This document shows, in pieces, positions 8,286 through 16,153 of a DNA stretch of 64,000 bases. Under the pieces are notes generated by a model. It did no database searches, was not told where the DNA came from, and saw only the letters and a program-made list of their open reading frames with translations. How positions within the stretch are numbered: position 1 is the stretch's first letter; each line of letters opens with the position of its first letter. Where the stretch lies: positions 36,108-100,107 of the forward strand of contig NZ_AGUD01000006.1 of the NCBI RefSeq assembly GCF_000240225.1, given 5' to 3'. The DNA comes from Patulibacter medicamentivorans. Its GTDB lineage: Bacteria > Actinomycetota > Thermoleophilia > Solirubrobacterales > Solirubrobacteraceae. The position numbers and the translations under genes were made by a program.

Positions 8286-10166
8286 GTGGTCGCGACCGAC
8301 AACCGCATCACCATCGACATCGACACGGGTGGCACGTTCACCGACGGTGTCGTCAGCACCGGAGCCGAGACCTGGCCGATCAAGGTCCTGACGACGCCCC
8401 ACGACCTGACGATCGCGCTGCGCGAGCTGATCGGCGAGGCCGCCGGCCAGGTCGGGGTCGACGAGGAGACCCTGCTCCAGCGCGTCGACTCGATCCGCTA
8501 CTCGACGACGCTCGGCACCAACACGCTGATCGAGCGGAGCGGGCCGCGGATCGGCCTGCTCGTCAACGCCGGCGGGGCCGCGGCGGTGGCCGCGGCACCG
8601 CCGGGCTCCCTGGTCGCGGACATCCTCGACCCGGTCGAGCACCACCTGCGCCGCATCGACCTGAGCGGCGACGAGACCACCGACGCCGAGCCGGTCCTGC
8701 AGGCGGTCGAGGAGCTGCTCGACGGCGGCGCCGAGCGGCTGGTGATCGTCCTCGACGACCAGGCGGCCGAGGAGCAGGTGCGCCGGATCGTCTTCGACGA
8801 GTACCCGCGCCACATCCTCGGCGCGCTGCCGGTGCTCTTCGGCGGCGAGCTGACGTCGGATCCCGACCTGGCGCGGCGGGTCGCCACCTCGCTGCTGAAC
8901 GCGTACCTGCACCCGCAGCTGGAGACGTTCCTCTACGAGGCGGAGTCGGTGCTGCGAGCGCGCGGCCTGCACCGCCCGCTGTTCGTCTTCTGCAACGACG
9001 GGACGACCAACCGCGTCGCGAAGGTGACGGCGCTGAAGACCCACAACTCCGGCCCGGCCGGCGGCGTCGAGGCGGCGGCCGCCCTGGCTCGCCACTACGG
9101 CCTCGGCCAGGTGGCGACGATCGACATCGGCGGGACCAGCACCGACGTCGCGTTCCTGACCGACGCCCGGATCGAGGAGCGCCGGCGAGGCGGGATCGAG
9201 GGCACCGAGTGCTCGATGCCGATGCGCAAGATCGACGCCCTCGGCGGCGGTGGCGGGACGATCGCCGAGGTCGGCGCGGACGGCCGCCTGCAGCTCGGCC
9301 CGCGCAGCGCCGGGGCCGCGCCCGGCCCGGCCTGCTTCGGCTTCGGCGGCACCGACGCCACGGTCACCGACGCCAACCTGACGCTCGGGGTGTTCGATCC
9401 CGAGCAGCGCTTCGCCGGCCGCGTCGCGCTCGATCCGGAGCGGGCGCGGAACGCGATCCAGGAGCACGTCGCGGGACCGCTCGGCCTGTCGGCCGAGGCG
9501 GCCGCCGACCGGGTCCGGGTCGCGCTCGAGGAGCGGATCGGCGGCTACCTCCGCGACGGCCTCGGGTCGCGCGGCGCCGGCGAGCGCGTGTTGATCGCGT
9601 TCGGCGGCGGCGGAGCCGTGCACGCCGCGCGGATCGCCGAGCACGCCGGGATCGACCGCGTGCTCGTGCCCGGCCTGTCGTCGGTCTGCAGCGCGTTCGG
9701 GATCGGCTTCGCGGACGTCGAGCACCGCTACGAGCGCGTCGTGCCGGGCGGCGGCGAGCAGCTGGCCGCCGAGGTCGAGCGGGAGCTGACCGAGCGGGCC
9801 CGGATCGACATGCGCGGCGAGGGCTTCTCGCTCGACGACGTCGTCCTCGACGTCGCCCGGGGCGAGGACGACGAGGGCCGCCTGACCGTCGGCCTGACCG
9901 CCCGCGCCCCGCTCCCGCACCTGGCCTTCGCCGCCACCGAGCGGCCGACCGACCCGCCGACCCCGAGCGGCGAGCGCGACGTCTGGTGGGACGGGACGGC
10001 CCCGCGCCGGACGCCGATCTACGCCGACGCCGACGTCCGCGCCCGCAACGCGCGGATCGCCGGCCCGGCGATCGTCGCGGGCGACATCGTGACGGTCTGC
10101 GTCCCGCCCGGCTGGGCGTTGGAGCGTGACGCGTTCGACCAGTCGTTCCTGACCCGAGAGGCATGA
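8286..10166 (+). CDS. HyuA/oxoprolinase-type ATP-dependent carboxylase subunit (ApcA-like)
   Basis: 626-aa (about 67 kDa) member of the hydantoinase A/acetone carboxylase beta group, an ASKHA-type phosphotransferase. Seen: phosphate-1 motif DIDTGGTFTDGV at the N-terminus, YSTTLGTNTLIERSGPR, phosphate-2 motif DIGGTSTDVAF, SAGAAPGPACFGFGGTDATV, and FGGGGAVHAARIAEHAG. In ketone carboxylases these subunits phosphorylate the ketone enol and/or bicarbonate. GTG start at 8286 after a GAGGAGCC Shine-Dalgarno. Its stop overlaps the next start (ATGA at 10163). Together with a second, longer HyuA paralogue at 10540 it matches the two different HyuA-like subunits of acetophenone carboxylase. Confidence 0.88.
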   Translation: MVATDNRITIDIDTGGTFTDGVVSTGAETWPIKVLTTPHDLTIALRELIGEAAGQVGVDEETLLQRVDSIRYSTTLGTNTLIERSGPRIGLLVNAGGAAAVAAAPPGSLVADILDPVEHHLRRIDLSGDETTDAEPVLQAVEELLDGGAERLVIVLDDQAAEEQVRRIVFDEYPRHILGALPVLFGGELTSDPDLARRVATSLLNAYLHPQLETFLYEAESVLRARGLHRPLFVFCNDGTTNRVAKVTALKTHNSGPAGGVEAAAALARHYGLGQVATIDIGGTSTDVAFLTDARIEERRRGGIEGTECSMPMRKIDALGGGGGTIAEVGADGRLQLGPRSAGAAPGPACFGFGGTDATVTDANLTLGVFDPEQRFAGRVALDPERARNAIQEHVAGPLGLSAEAAADRVRVALEERIGGYLRDGLGSRGAGERVLIAFGGGGAVHAARIAEHAGIDRVLVPGLSSVCSAFGIGFADVEHRYERVVPGGGEQLAAEVERELTERARIDMRGEGFSLDDVVLDVARGEDDEGRLTVGLTARAPLPHLAFAATERPTDPPTPSGERDVWWDGTAPRRTPIYADADVRARNARIAGPAIVAGDIVTVCVPPGWALERDAFDQSFLTREA

Positions 10167-10543
10167 GCATGACCACGATCGAGCGAATCACCGAGTACCT
10201 CGAGGTCGACCTCGACAGCGAGCGCTGGCGCTGCGTGCGCTGCGGCCACGTCCACGGGCCGGCTCGCGAGAGCTACAAGCGGGGCCTGCTGGTCCACCGG
10301 CGCGATCCGGCCGAGATCCACCGCCCGCTGGTCGACGCCGAGAGGTACGAGTACACGTTCGCGCCCGACGCGCAGTGGTGCCAGATCCTCGAGTACTACT
10401 GCCCCGGCTGCGCCGTCATGGTCGAGGTGGAGTACCTCCCGCCCGGCCACCCGATCACCCACGACATCGAGCTCGACCTCGAGTGGCTGAAGCGCCGCGT
10501 CGCGGAGCGAGCCGCCGGCACCGGGACGGAGGCGACGGCATGA
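10163..10543 (+). CDS. Small zinc subunit of acetone/acetophenone carboxylase (AcxC/ApcB-like)
   Basis: 126-aa (about 15 kDa) protein with two CxxC pairs, CVRCGH near residue 23 and YYCPGCAVM near residue 84, which can make one zinc site. The segments between them (ESYKRGLLVHRRDPAEIHRPL and the motif ending PGHPITHDIELDLEWL) are characteristic of acetone carboxylase gamma and the acetophenone carboxylase small subunit. Start and stop overlap both neighbours by ATGA, so synthesis is coupled within the complex. It is the best single marker that the operon makes a ketone carboxylase rather than a hydantoinase. Confidence 0.85.
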   Translation: MSMTTIERITEYLEVDLDSERWRCVRCGHVHGPARESYKRGLLVHRRDPAEIHRPLVDAERYEYTFAPDAQWCQILEYYCPGCAVMVEVEYLPPGHPITHDIELDLEWLKRRVAERAAGTGTEATA

Positions 10544-12729
10544 GGCGCATCAGCGTCGACATCGGAGGCACCTTCACCGACTGCTTCCTCGTCTGGGACG
10601 ACGAGCGGATCGAGGCGAAGGCGCTCACCACCCACCACAACCTCTCCGAGGGCTTCCTCGAGGCGCTCGGCGCCGCGGCGCAGGACCTCGGCCAGGGGGT
10701 CGACGACGTCCTCAGCGGCGTCGAGTCGGTCCGCTACGCCACGACCCTCGGCACCAACGCGCTGATCCAGCGCTCCGGCCCGAAGCTCGGCCTGATCACG
10801 ACGCTCGGCTACGAGGACACGATCATCCTCGGCCGCGGCCTGCAGTACGGCGACGGCCTGACCGATCTGGAGAAGTCCGACCTGCCCGGCGCCGACCGGC
10901 CGCTGCCGCTGATCGAGCCGGAGAACATCGTCGGGATCCGCGAGCGGGTCGACCACGCCGGCAACGTCGTCGTCCCGGCCGACCGCGACGACATCCGGGC
11001 CGCGGTGCAGCGGCTCGTCGAGCAGGGCGTGCGCGGGTTCGTCGTGGTGCTGCTGCACTCGGTGATGAACCCGTCCCACGAGGACCTGGTCGAGGAGGTC
11101 GTCCTCGACGAGTACCCGGGCTCGTACCTCGGCGCGTTCCCGATCGTCTGCTCGCACGACGTCTCGCTGAAGAAGGGCGAGTACGCGCGCTCGATGTCGA
11201 CGATCCTCGACGCGTACCTGCACCGCGAGATGCAGCACGGGCTCCGCTCGCTCGAGCGAGCGCTGCGCGACCGCGGCTACCGCCGGCCGATGCAGATCGT
11301 CCACAACTCCGGCGGCATGTCGCAGCTCAACCGCACCCACGCGCTGCAGACGGTCCACGCCGGTCCGGTCGCCGGGCTGAGCGCGGCCGAGCAGGTCGCC
11401 GACGAGCTCGACGTCCCGGAGCTGATCACCGTCGACATGGGCGGGACCTCGTTCGACATCGGGATGGTGACGGGCGGCGGGATCCGCTTCTACGAGTTCG
11501 ACCCGATCGTCGACCGCTGGCGCGTGCAGATCCCGATGGTGTCGATGGTCGCGCTCGGCGCCGGCGGCGGCTCGATCGCCAGCTACGACTCGACCCACCA
11601 CGACATCCAGGTCGGGCCCGACAGCGCCGGCTCGGACCCCGGCCCAGCCTGCTTCGACATGGGCGGGCGCCACCCGACGGTGACCGACGCCGACCTGCTG
11701 CTCGGCTACCTCGACCCCGACTACTACCACGGCGGCGAGCTGAAGCTCAGCCGTCGCCGGGCCGAGCAGGCCTACAAGCGCCTCGGCAAGCCGCTCGGCC
11801 TCGAGCCGCTCGAGGCGGCCGCCGCGGTCCGCCGGATCGTCGACAACAACATGGCCCAGGGGATCTTCAAGGAGGTCGCGCTGAAGGGCTACGACCCGCG
11901 GCGCTTCACGATCCTCGCCTACGGCGGCAACGGCCCGACCCACGCCTGCGGGTTCGCGGAGGACCTCGGCGTGCAGCGCGTGCTCGTGCCGCGCAACTCG
12001 GCGATCTTCTCCGCGGTCGGCGCCGGCAACATGGACCAGCTGCACATCCACGAGCGGTCGGTCTACCTGTCGCTCTACGAGGCGCTGACGCAGTCGCTCT
12101 TCACCGACTACGAGGTCCTCAACGGCCACATCGACGAGCTGCGCGAGCGGGGCCGCAAGGACATCGTCCGGCAGGGCTGGGCGTCGGAGGACGTCGAGTT
12201 CCGCGTCGAGTTCGACATGCGCTACGGCGACCAGCTGCAGCTCACGTCGATGATCGTGCCCTTCGACCGCTTCACCTCGGCGCGCCAGGTGCTCGACATG
12301 ATCAAGCGCTACCACGCCTCCTACGGCGAGCGGTTCGGCGAGGGCACCCAGACGCCGGAGACCGGCATCAAGGTCAACCAGATCCGGGTCGTGTCGTACG
12401 TCCCGCTGGAGAAGGTCGTCTTCCGCGACAGCGCTCCCCCGGGCGGCGTCGCGGGGACCGGCGCGATGGCCGCGGACGCCGGCGACGGCGGATCCGGCGG
12501 GGTCGCGACGGCGCTCGCCCCGGCGAAGCTCGTGAAGGGCACGCGCGAGGCCTGGTTCGCCGGCCGGCCGACCGAGACGACCGTCTACGACTACGCGGCG
12601 ATCGGCCCGGACGACGTGATCGAGGGCCCGGCGCTCGTCGAGGCGCCGCACACGACCTTCGTCGTCGGGCCCGGCTGGCGGCTGAGCCAGCGCGACAGCT
12701 ACTTCATCGAGATGCGCCACGCGGCGTAG
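10540..12729 (+). CDS. HyuA/oxoprolinase-type carboxylase subunit, long paralogue (ApcC-like)
   Basis: 729-aa (about 80 kDa) second ASKHA-type subunit. Seen: DIGGTFTDCFLVW at the N-terminus, YATTLGTNALIQRSGPK, phosphate-2 DMGGTSFDIGMV, VGPDSAGSDPGPACFDMGG, and AYGGNGPTHACGFAEDLG. It resembles AcxA-type subunits more than the 626-aa paralogue does, and has a C-terminal region with a Gly/Ala-rich low-complexity insert near residues 640-665. ATG at 10540 overlaps the previous stop by 4 nt; 11 nt separate it from the HyuB-type gene. Expected role: ATP-driven phosphorylation of bicarbonate or ketone in the complex. Confidence 0.88.
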   Translation: MRRISVDIGGTFTDCFLVWDDERIEAKALTTHHNLSEGFLEALGAAAQDLGQGVDDVLSGVESVRYATTLGTNALIQRSGPKLGLITTLGYEDTIILGRGLQYGDGLTDLEKSDLPGADRPLPLIEPENIVGIRERVDHAGNVVVPADRDDIRAAVQRLVEQGVRGFVVVLLHSVMNPSHEDLVEEVVLDEYPGSYLGAFPIVCSHDVSLKKGEYARSMSTILDAYLHREMQHGLRSLERALRDRGYRRPMQIVHNSGGMSQLNRTHALQTVHAGPVAGLSAAEQVADELDVPELITVDMGGTSFDIGMVTGGGIRFYEFDPIVDRWRVQIPMVSMVALGAGGGSIASYDSTHHDIQVGPDSAGSDPGPACFDMGGRHPTVTDADLLLGYLDPDYYHGGELKLSRRRAEQAYKRLGKPLGLEPLEAAAAVRRIVDNNMAQGIFKEVALKGYDPRRFTILAYGGNGPTHACGFAEDLGVQRVLVPRNSAIFSAVGAGNMDQLHIHERSVYLSLYEALTQSLFTDYEVLNGHIDELRERGRKDIVRQGWASEDVEFRVEFDMRYGDQLQLTSMIVPFDRFTSARQVLDMIKRYHASYGERFGEGTQTPETGIKVNQIRVVSYVPLEKVVFRDSAPPGGVAGTGAMAADAGDGGSGGVATALAPAKLVKGTREAWFAGRPTETTVYDYAAIGPDDVIEGPALVEAPHTTFVVGPGWRLSQRDSYFIEMRHAA

Positions 12730-12740
12730 GAGGACGGCTC

Positions 12741-14957
12741 ATGGCTACCAACCCGACGACTCCCGATTCGACCGAGGACGAGGCCGCCGCCCTCGAGGCG
12801 GAGGTCCAGGAGTTCCTCCACAAGACGGTCCTGTACCGCGGTCCCGATCGCGAGATCATGCGCAACCACAAGCCGGCCCCGCGGACCGCGCTGGAGGAGC
12901 GGGCGATCGCCGCGGGCACCGACGACCTGACGAAGACGATCATCCGCAACCGGCTGCAGACCTCGGCCAACGAGGCGAAGGACATGCTGATGCACATCGC
13001 GTCGGCGCCGTCGGCGAAGTGGGGCGACCTGATCTCGGGCATCTTCACCGCCAGCGGCGACCTCGCGGTCGCGTCCTCCAGCGGCGTGCTGATCTTCTCG
13101 GTCCTGGCCGGACCGCCGATCAAGTACATCCTCAAGCACTGGAAGGACGAGGAGACGGTCGGCGTCCGCGACGGCGACATCTTCATGCACAACGACGCGC
13201 GCTTCGGCAACGTGCACAACACCGACCAGAGCTGCCTGATGCCGGTCTTCCACGAGGGCGAGCTGATCGCCTGGGTGGGGACGATCATCCACGAGGGCGA
13301 GAACGGCGCCACCGAGCCGGGCGGCATGCCATCGGCGGCCGAGAGCCCCTACGACGAGGGCCTGAAGATCAGCCCGATGAAGATCGGGGAGAACTTCCGC
13401 CTGCGCGAGGACCTGGTCACGTACTTCCAGAACTCGGTCCGCGACCCGAAGCTCCAGCTCGAGGACATGCGCTCGCGCCTGGCCGGCACGATGCGGCTGC
13501 GCCAGCGCCTGCTCGAGGCGGTCGAGGAGTACGGCCGCGACGCCGTCATCGCCGTCACGCGCGGGACGCTGGAGTTCACCGGCGCCGAGGTCCGCCGCCG
13601 GCTCGCCGCGATCCCCGACGGCAAGCGGCGCGTCGTGCGCTTCTGCGACAACACCCTCCGCGAGCCGATCCTGCTGAAGATCAACTGCACGATCGAGATC
13701 AAGGGCGACGAGATGATCATCGACCTGCGGGGCTCGGGCCCCGAGTTGATGAACCGCGCCATCAACACGGTGCTGGCGTCGCTGAAGGGCATGATCGCGC
13801 AGGTCTTCCTGACCTTCGTCTGGCCCGACCTGCCGCGCAACCAGGCGGCGTTCGAGCCGGTGACGGTCCTGACCGACGAGGGCTCGGCCTTCGACTGCTC
13901 GGCCGAGGTGCCCAACGCCGTCTCGATGATGACGTTCTTCCCGAGCTTCTCGGCGGTCGAGCACTGCCTCCAGAAGTTCCTCTACAACGACAAGCACACC
14001 GGCGACGAGGCGAAGTCGACCGAGATCCACGCGTCGTGGTGGCCGATGATCAACGGCTTCCTCTTCGGCGGCTACACGCAGCACGGGTACTTCGTCGGCA
14101 ACGTCATGACCGACATCAACGGGATGGGCGGCGGCGCGCGCTCCGACCGCGACGGCGAGCACGCGCTGGCGCCGATCTTCTGCTCGATGTCCGACCTCGG
14201 CGAGAACGAGATGGTCGAGGACGAGCTGCCGGTGCTCTGCCTGGCCAACCGCCGGATCATGCGTGACAACCAGGGCTTCGGCCGGTTCCGGGGCGGCCAC
14301 GGCCACCAGCAGGTGATGACCTTCAAGGACTCGCCGCTGTGGGGCTGGATGGCGATCGCGATCGGCTCGAAGTTCCCGCTCGCCCTCGGCCTCTTCGGCG
14401 GCTACGGGTCGCCCTGCCAGCCGCTGATGAAGGTCAAGGGCGTCAACCTGCTGGAGGCGATGCGCGAGGACCGCTCGCTGACGGTCGACGACCCGGTCGC
14501 GCTGATGAACGAGCGGCCGTTCGCGGACGCCGAGTACTCGACGGCGCACACCGGCATGCAGTTCGAGATGGCGGCGCCGGGCGAGGTCTACGCGATGAGC
14601 CAGGGCGGGGGCGGCGGCTACGGGGACGTGCTCGAGCGCGATCCCGAGGCGGTCGTCCGCGACCTGCGGCGCGATCTGATCTCGGCCTGGACGGCCCGCA
14701 GCATCTACTTCGTGGCCGTCGATGCCGCGACCGGGGCGCTCGACGCGGCCGAGACCGAGCGGCTGCGCGACGAGGAGCGACGGGCTCGGCTCTCCCGCGG
14801 GGTGCCGTTCGACGAGTTCGAGCAGGCGTGGACGACCGACCAGCCGCCGGCCGGCCTCCCGTACTACGGCAGCTGGGCCGACCGCACGGTGATCCACGCC
14901 GGCGGCCCGGACGTCACGATGCCGGCCGACGCCCTGCAGCCGGTCGCGATGCTCTAG
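12741..14957 (+). CDS. HyuB/oxoprolinase-type carboxylase subunit (AcxB/ApcD-like)
   Basis: 738-aa hydantoinase B family protein, the partner that carries the C-C bond forming site in acetone-type carboxylases. Seen: the conserved metal-site-like segment HNDARFGNVHNTDQSC near residue 152, GEIxxW-type HEGELIAWVGTIIHEGE, DLRGSGPELMNRAINTV, and a glycine-rich end SQGGGGGYGDVLERDP. A good AGGAGGA Shine-Dalgarno precedes ATG 12741. Length fits the alpha subunit of acetone carboxylase and the HyuB-like subunit of acetophenone carboxylase. With the three genes before it, it should form the core complex. Confidence 0.88.
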   Translation: MATNPTTPDSTEDEAAALEAEVQEFLHKTVLYRGPDREIMRNHKPAPRTALEERAIAAGTDDLTKTIIRNRLQTSANEAKDMLMHIASAPSAKWGDLISGIFTASGDLAVASSSGVLIFSVLAGPPIKYILKHWKDEETVGVRDGDIFMHNDARFGNVHNTDQSCLMPVFHEGELIAWVGTIIHEGENGATEPGGMPSAAESPYDEGLKISPMKIGENFRLREDLVTYFQNSVRDPKLQLEDMRSRLAGTMRLRQRLLEAVEEYGRDAVIAVTRGTLEFTGAEVRRRLAAIPDGKRRVVRFCDNTLREPILLKINCTIEIKGDEMIIDLRGSGPELMNRAINTVLASLKGMIAQVFLTFVWPDLPRNQAAFEPVTVLTDEGSAFDCSAEVPNAVSMMTFFPSFSAVEHCLQKFLYNDKHTGDEAKSTEIHASWWPMINGFLFGGYTQHGYFVGNVMTDINGMGGGARSDRDGEHALAPIFCSMSDLGENEMVEDELPVLCLANRRIMRDNQGFGRFRGGHGHQQVMTFKDSPLWGWMAIAIGSKFPLALGLFGGYGSPCQPLMKVKGVNLLEAMREDRSLTVDDPVALMNERPFADAEYSTAHTGMQFEMAAPGEVYAMSQGGGGGYGDVLERDPEAVVRDLRRDLISAWTARSIYFVAVDAATGALDAAETERLRDEERRARLSRGVPFDEFEQAWTTDQPPAGLPYYGSWADRTVIHAGGPDVTMPADALQPVAML

Positions 14958-14966
14958 GACGACGCC

Positions 14967-15794
14967 ATGACCCTGCCCTACACCCCGGCCGGCGGCGGGC
15001 CGGCGTTCGTCCCCCGGACCTGCGACTTCGGCGCGCGCCTGCTCGGGATCGAGCCGGCCGCCGCCCGCACCCGGGCCGCCGACGCGATCGTCGCGGCCCG
15101 CCAGGAGCGCGACCTGCTGCGGCCCGACCTGCTCCTGCTCGGGGCGGACGGCACGCTGCTGCCGGACGCGCTCGGGTGCCCGCTGGCCCTGACGGCCAGC
15201 GGCGGCTGGACGGTCGACGGCGACGCCGGGCTGTCGCCGGAGGAGTGGGAGGAGGTCGAGCTGGGGGGCGCCGACGCGCTGCCGGCGCTCGGGACCGCGC
15301 TCGAGACGGTGCGGGCGCTGGCGGCCGAGCAGCCGACCGGCGTCCTGCTGTCGGGGCCGGTGACCCTCGCCGCGCACGTCGCCGGCCGCCGGCTGACGCT
15401 CGGCGACGACGGCGCCGAGGAGCTGGTCGACGCCTGCGGGCTCGTCGCCTGCGACGCGGCCAAGGCGGTGCTCGACGCGGGCGGCCATGTGGTGATCGAG
15501 GAGCGCTGGGCGCCGACGGACGACGAGCTGGAGCTGTGCTCGCCGCTGCTGAACCTGCTCGCGCACCGCGGCCGCCCGGCGTTGGCGCTGGTCCACGGCG
15601 ACGAGCCGGGCGCCCTGGCGGCGGGCGAGGCGCTCGGCGGGGTCGCGTTCGGCCCGGCGCTGCCGGCGTGGGGCGACGGCTGGCACCCGGACGCGACGCA
15701 GGTCGCCTTCGCGCCGTCGGTCGCGCCCGCGGCCTCGCCCGAGCGGGTCCAGGAGCTGGTCCGCGGGATCCGTCCGGGAGCGCCGGCGCGGTGA
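14967..15794 (+). CDS. Small carboxylase-associated protein (ApcE position; distant URO-D-like)
   Basis: 275-aa cytoplasmic protein, no signal or membrane segment. I do not recognise it with certainty. The central LLSGPVTLAAHVAG resembles the GPxTLA strand of uroporphyrinogen decarboxylase/cobalamin methyltransferase barrels, followed by a helix and strand (DAGGHVVIEERW) in the expected place; the N-terminal third is Ala/Leu-rich. It lies 9 nt after the HyuB gene and overlaps the next start, so it belongs to the operon. In acetophenone carboxylase the fifth gene, apcE, encodes a separate subunit of about 34 kDa; position and size make this its counterpart. Role: unknown. Confidence 0.6.
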   Translation: MTLPYTPAGGGPAFVPRTCDFGARLLGIEPAAARTRAADAIVAARQERDLLRPDLLLLGADGTLLPDALGCPLALTASGGWTVDGDAGLSPEEWEEVELGGADALPALGTALETVRALAAEQPTGVLLSGPVTLAAHVAGRRLTLGDDGAEELVDACGLVACDAAKAVLDAGGHVVIEERWAPTDDELELCSPLLNLLAHRGRPALALVHGDEPGALAAGEALGGVAFGPALPAWGDGWHPDATQVAFAPSVAPAASPERVQELVRGIRPGAPAR

Positions 15795-16153
15795 GGCGGT
15801 CGAGCGCTCATCCGCACGCCACCTGGGTGCGCTGCCGCGCCTGCGGCGCCGGCTTCTATCCCGCCCAGCGACGCTGCACCGCCTGCGGCGCGTGGGACCA
15901 GCTGGACGACGAGCCGCTGCCGCGGGCCGGGTCGCTGTTCGCGTGGACGGTCGTCCACGTCGCGGCGGCCGATCCGCCGCTGCCGGTGCCCTATGCGGTC
16001 GGCTACGTCGACCTCGACGACGGCCCGCGGGTCCTCGGCCCGATCGCGGTCGACGGCGACCCGGAGACCGCGCTGCGCTCGGGCCAGCGGCTGACGCTGG
16101 TGCCGCACGATCCGGCCGACGACGTCCCCTTCCACCTGGAGGTCGCGGCATGA
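15791..16153 (+). CDS. DUF35 OB-fold/zinc-ribbon protein, partner of the thiolase
   Basis: 120-aa protein with an N-terminal zinc ribbon (CRACGAGFYPAQRRCTACG) and an OB-fold region (SLFAWTVVHV ... PVPYAVGYVDLDDGPRVLG). DUF35 proteins pair with SCP-x-type thiolases and aldolases; the BbsA/BbsB benzoylsuccinyl-CoA thiolase is a known example. GTG start overlaps the preceding stop (GTGA at 15791) and its own stop overlaps the thiolase ATG (16150), strong evidence that the two form one complex. Confidence 0.85.
   Translation: MRRSSAHPHATWVRCRACGAGFYPAQRRCTACGAWDQLDDEPLPRAGSLFAWTVVHVAAADPPLPVPYAVGYVDLDDGPRVLGPIAVDGDPETALRSGQRLTLVPHDPADDVPFHLEVAA

Noticed and set aside
6459..9920. A 1153-codon minus-strand frame opposite the ligase and HyuA genes
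   Set aside because: Its composition is that of an antisense shadow in very GC-rich DNA; the plus-strand genes have full family motifs.
10375..10539. N-terminal extension of the long HyuA gene
   Set aside because: It translates the small zinc subunit out of frame; ATG 10540 begins exactly at the conserved MRRISVDIGGTFTD segment with an ATGA overlap.
8286..14957. Assignment as 5-oxoprolinase or hydantoinase
   Set aside because: The small AcxC/ApcB-like zinc subunit and the ligase/thiolase context do not fit those enzymes.
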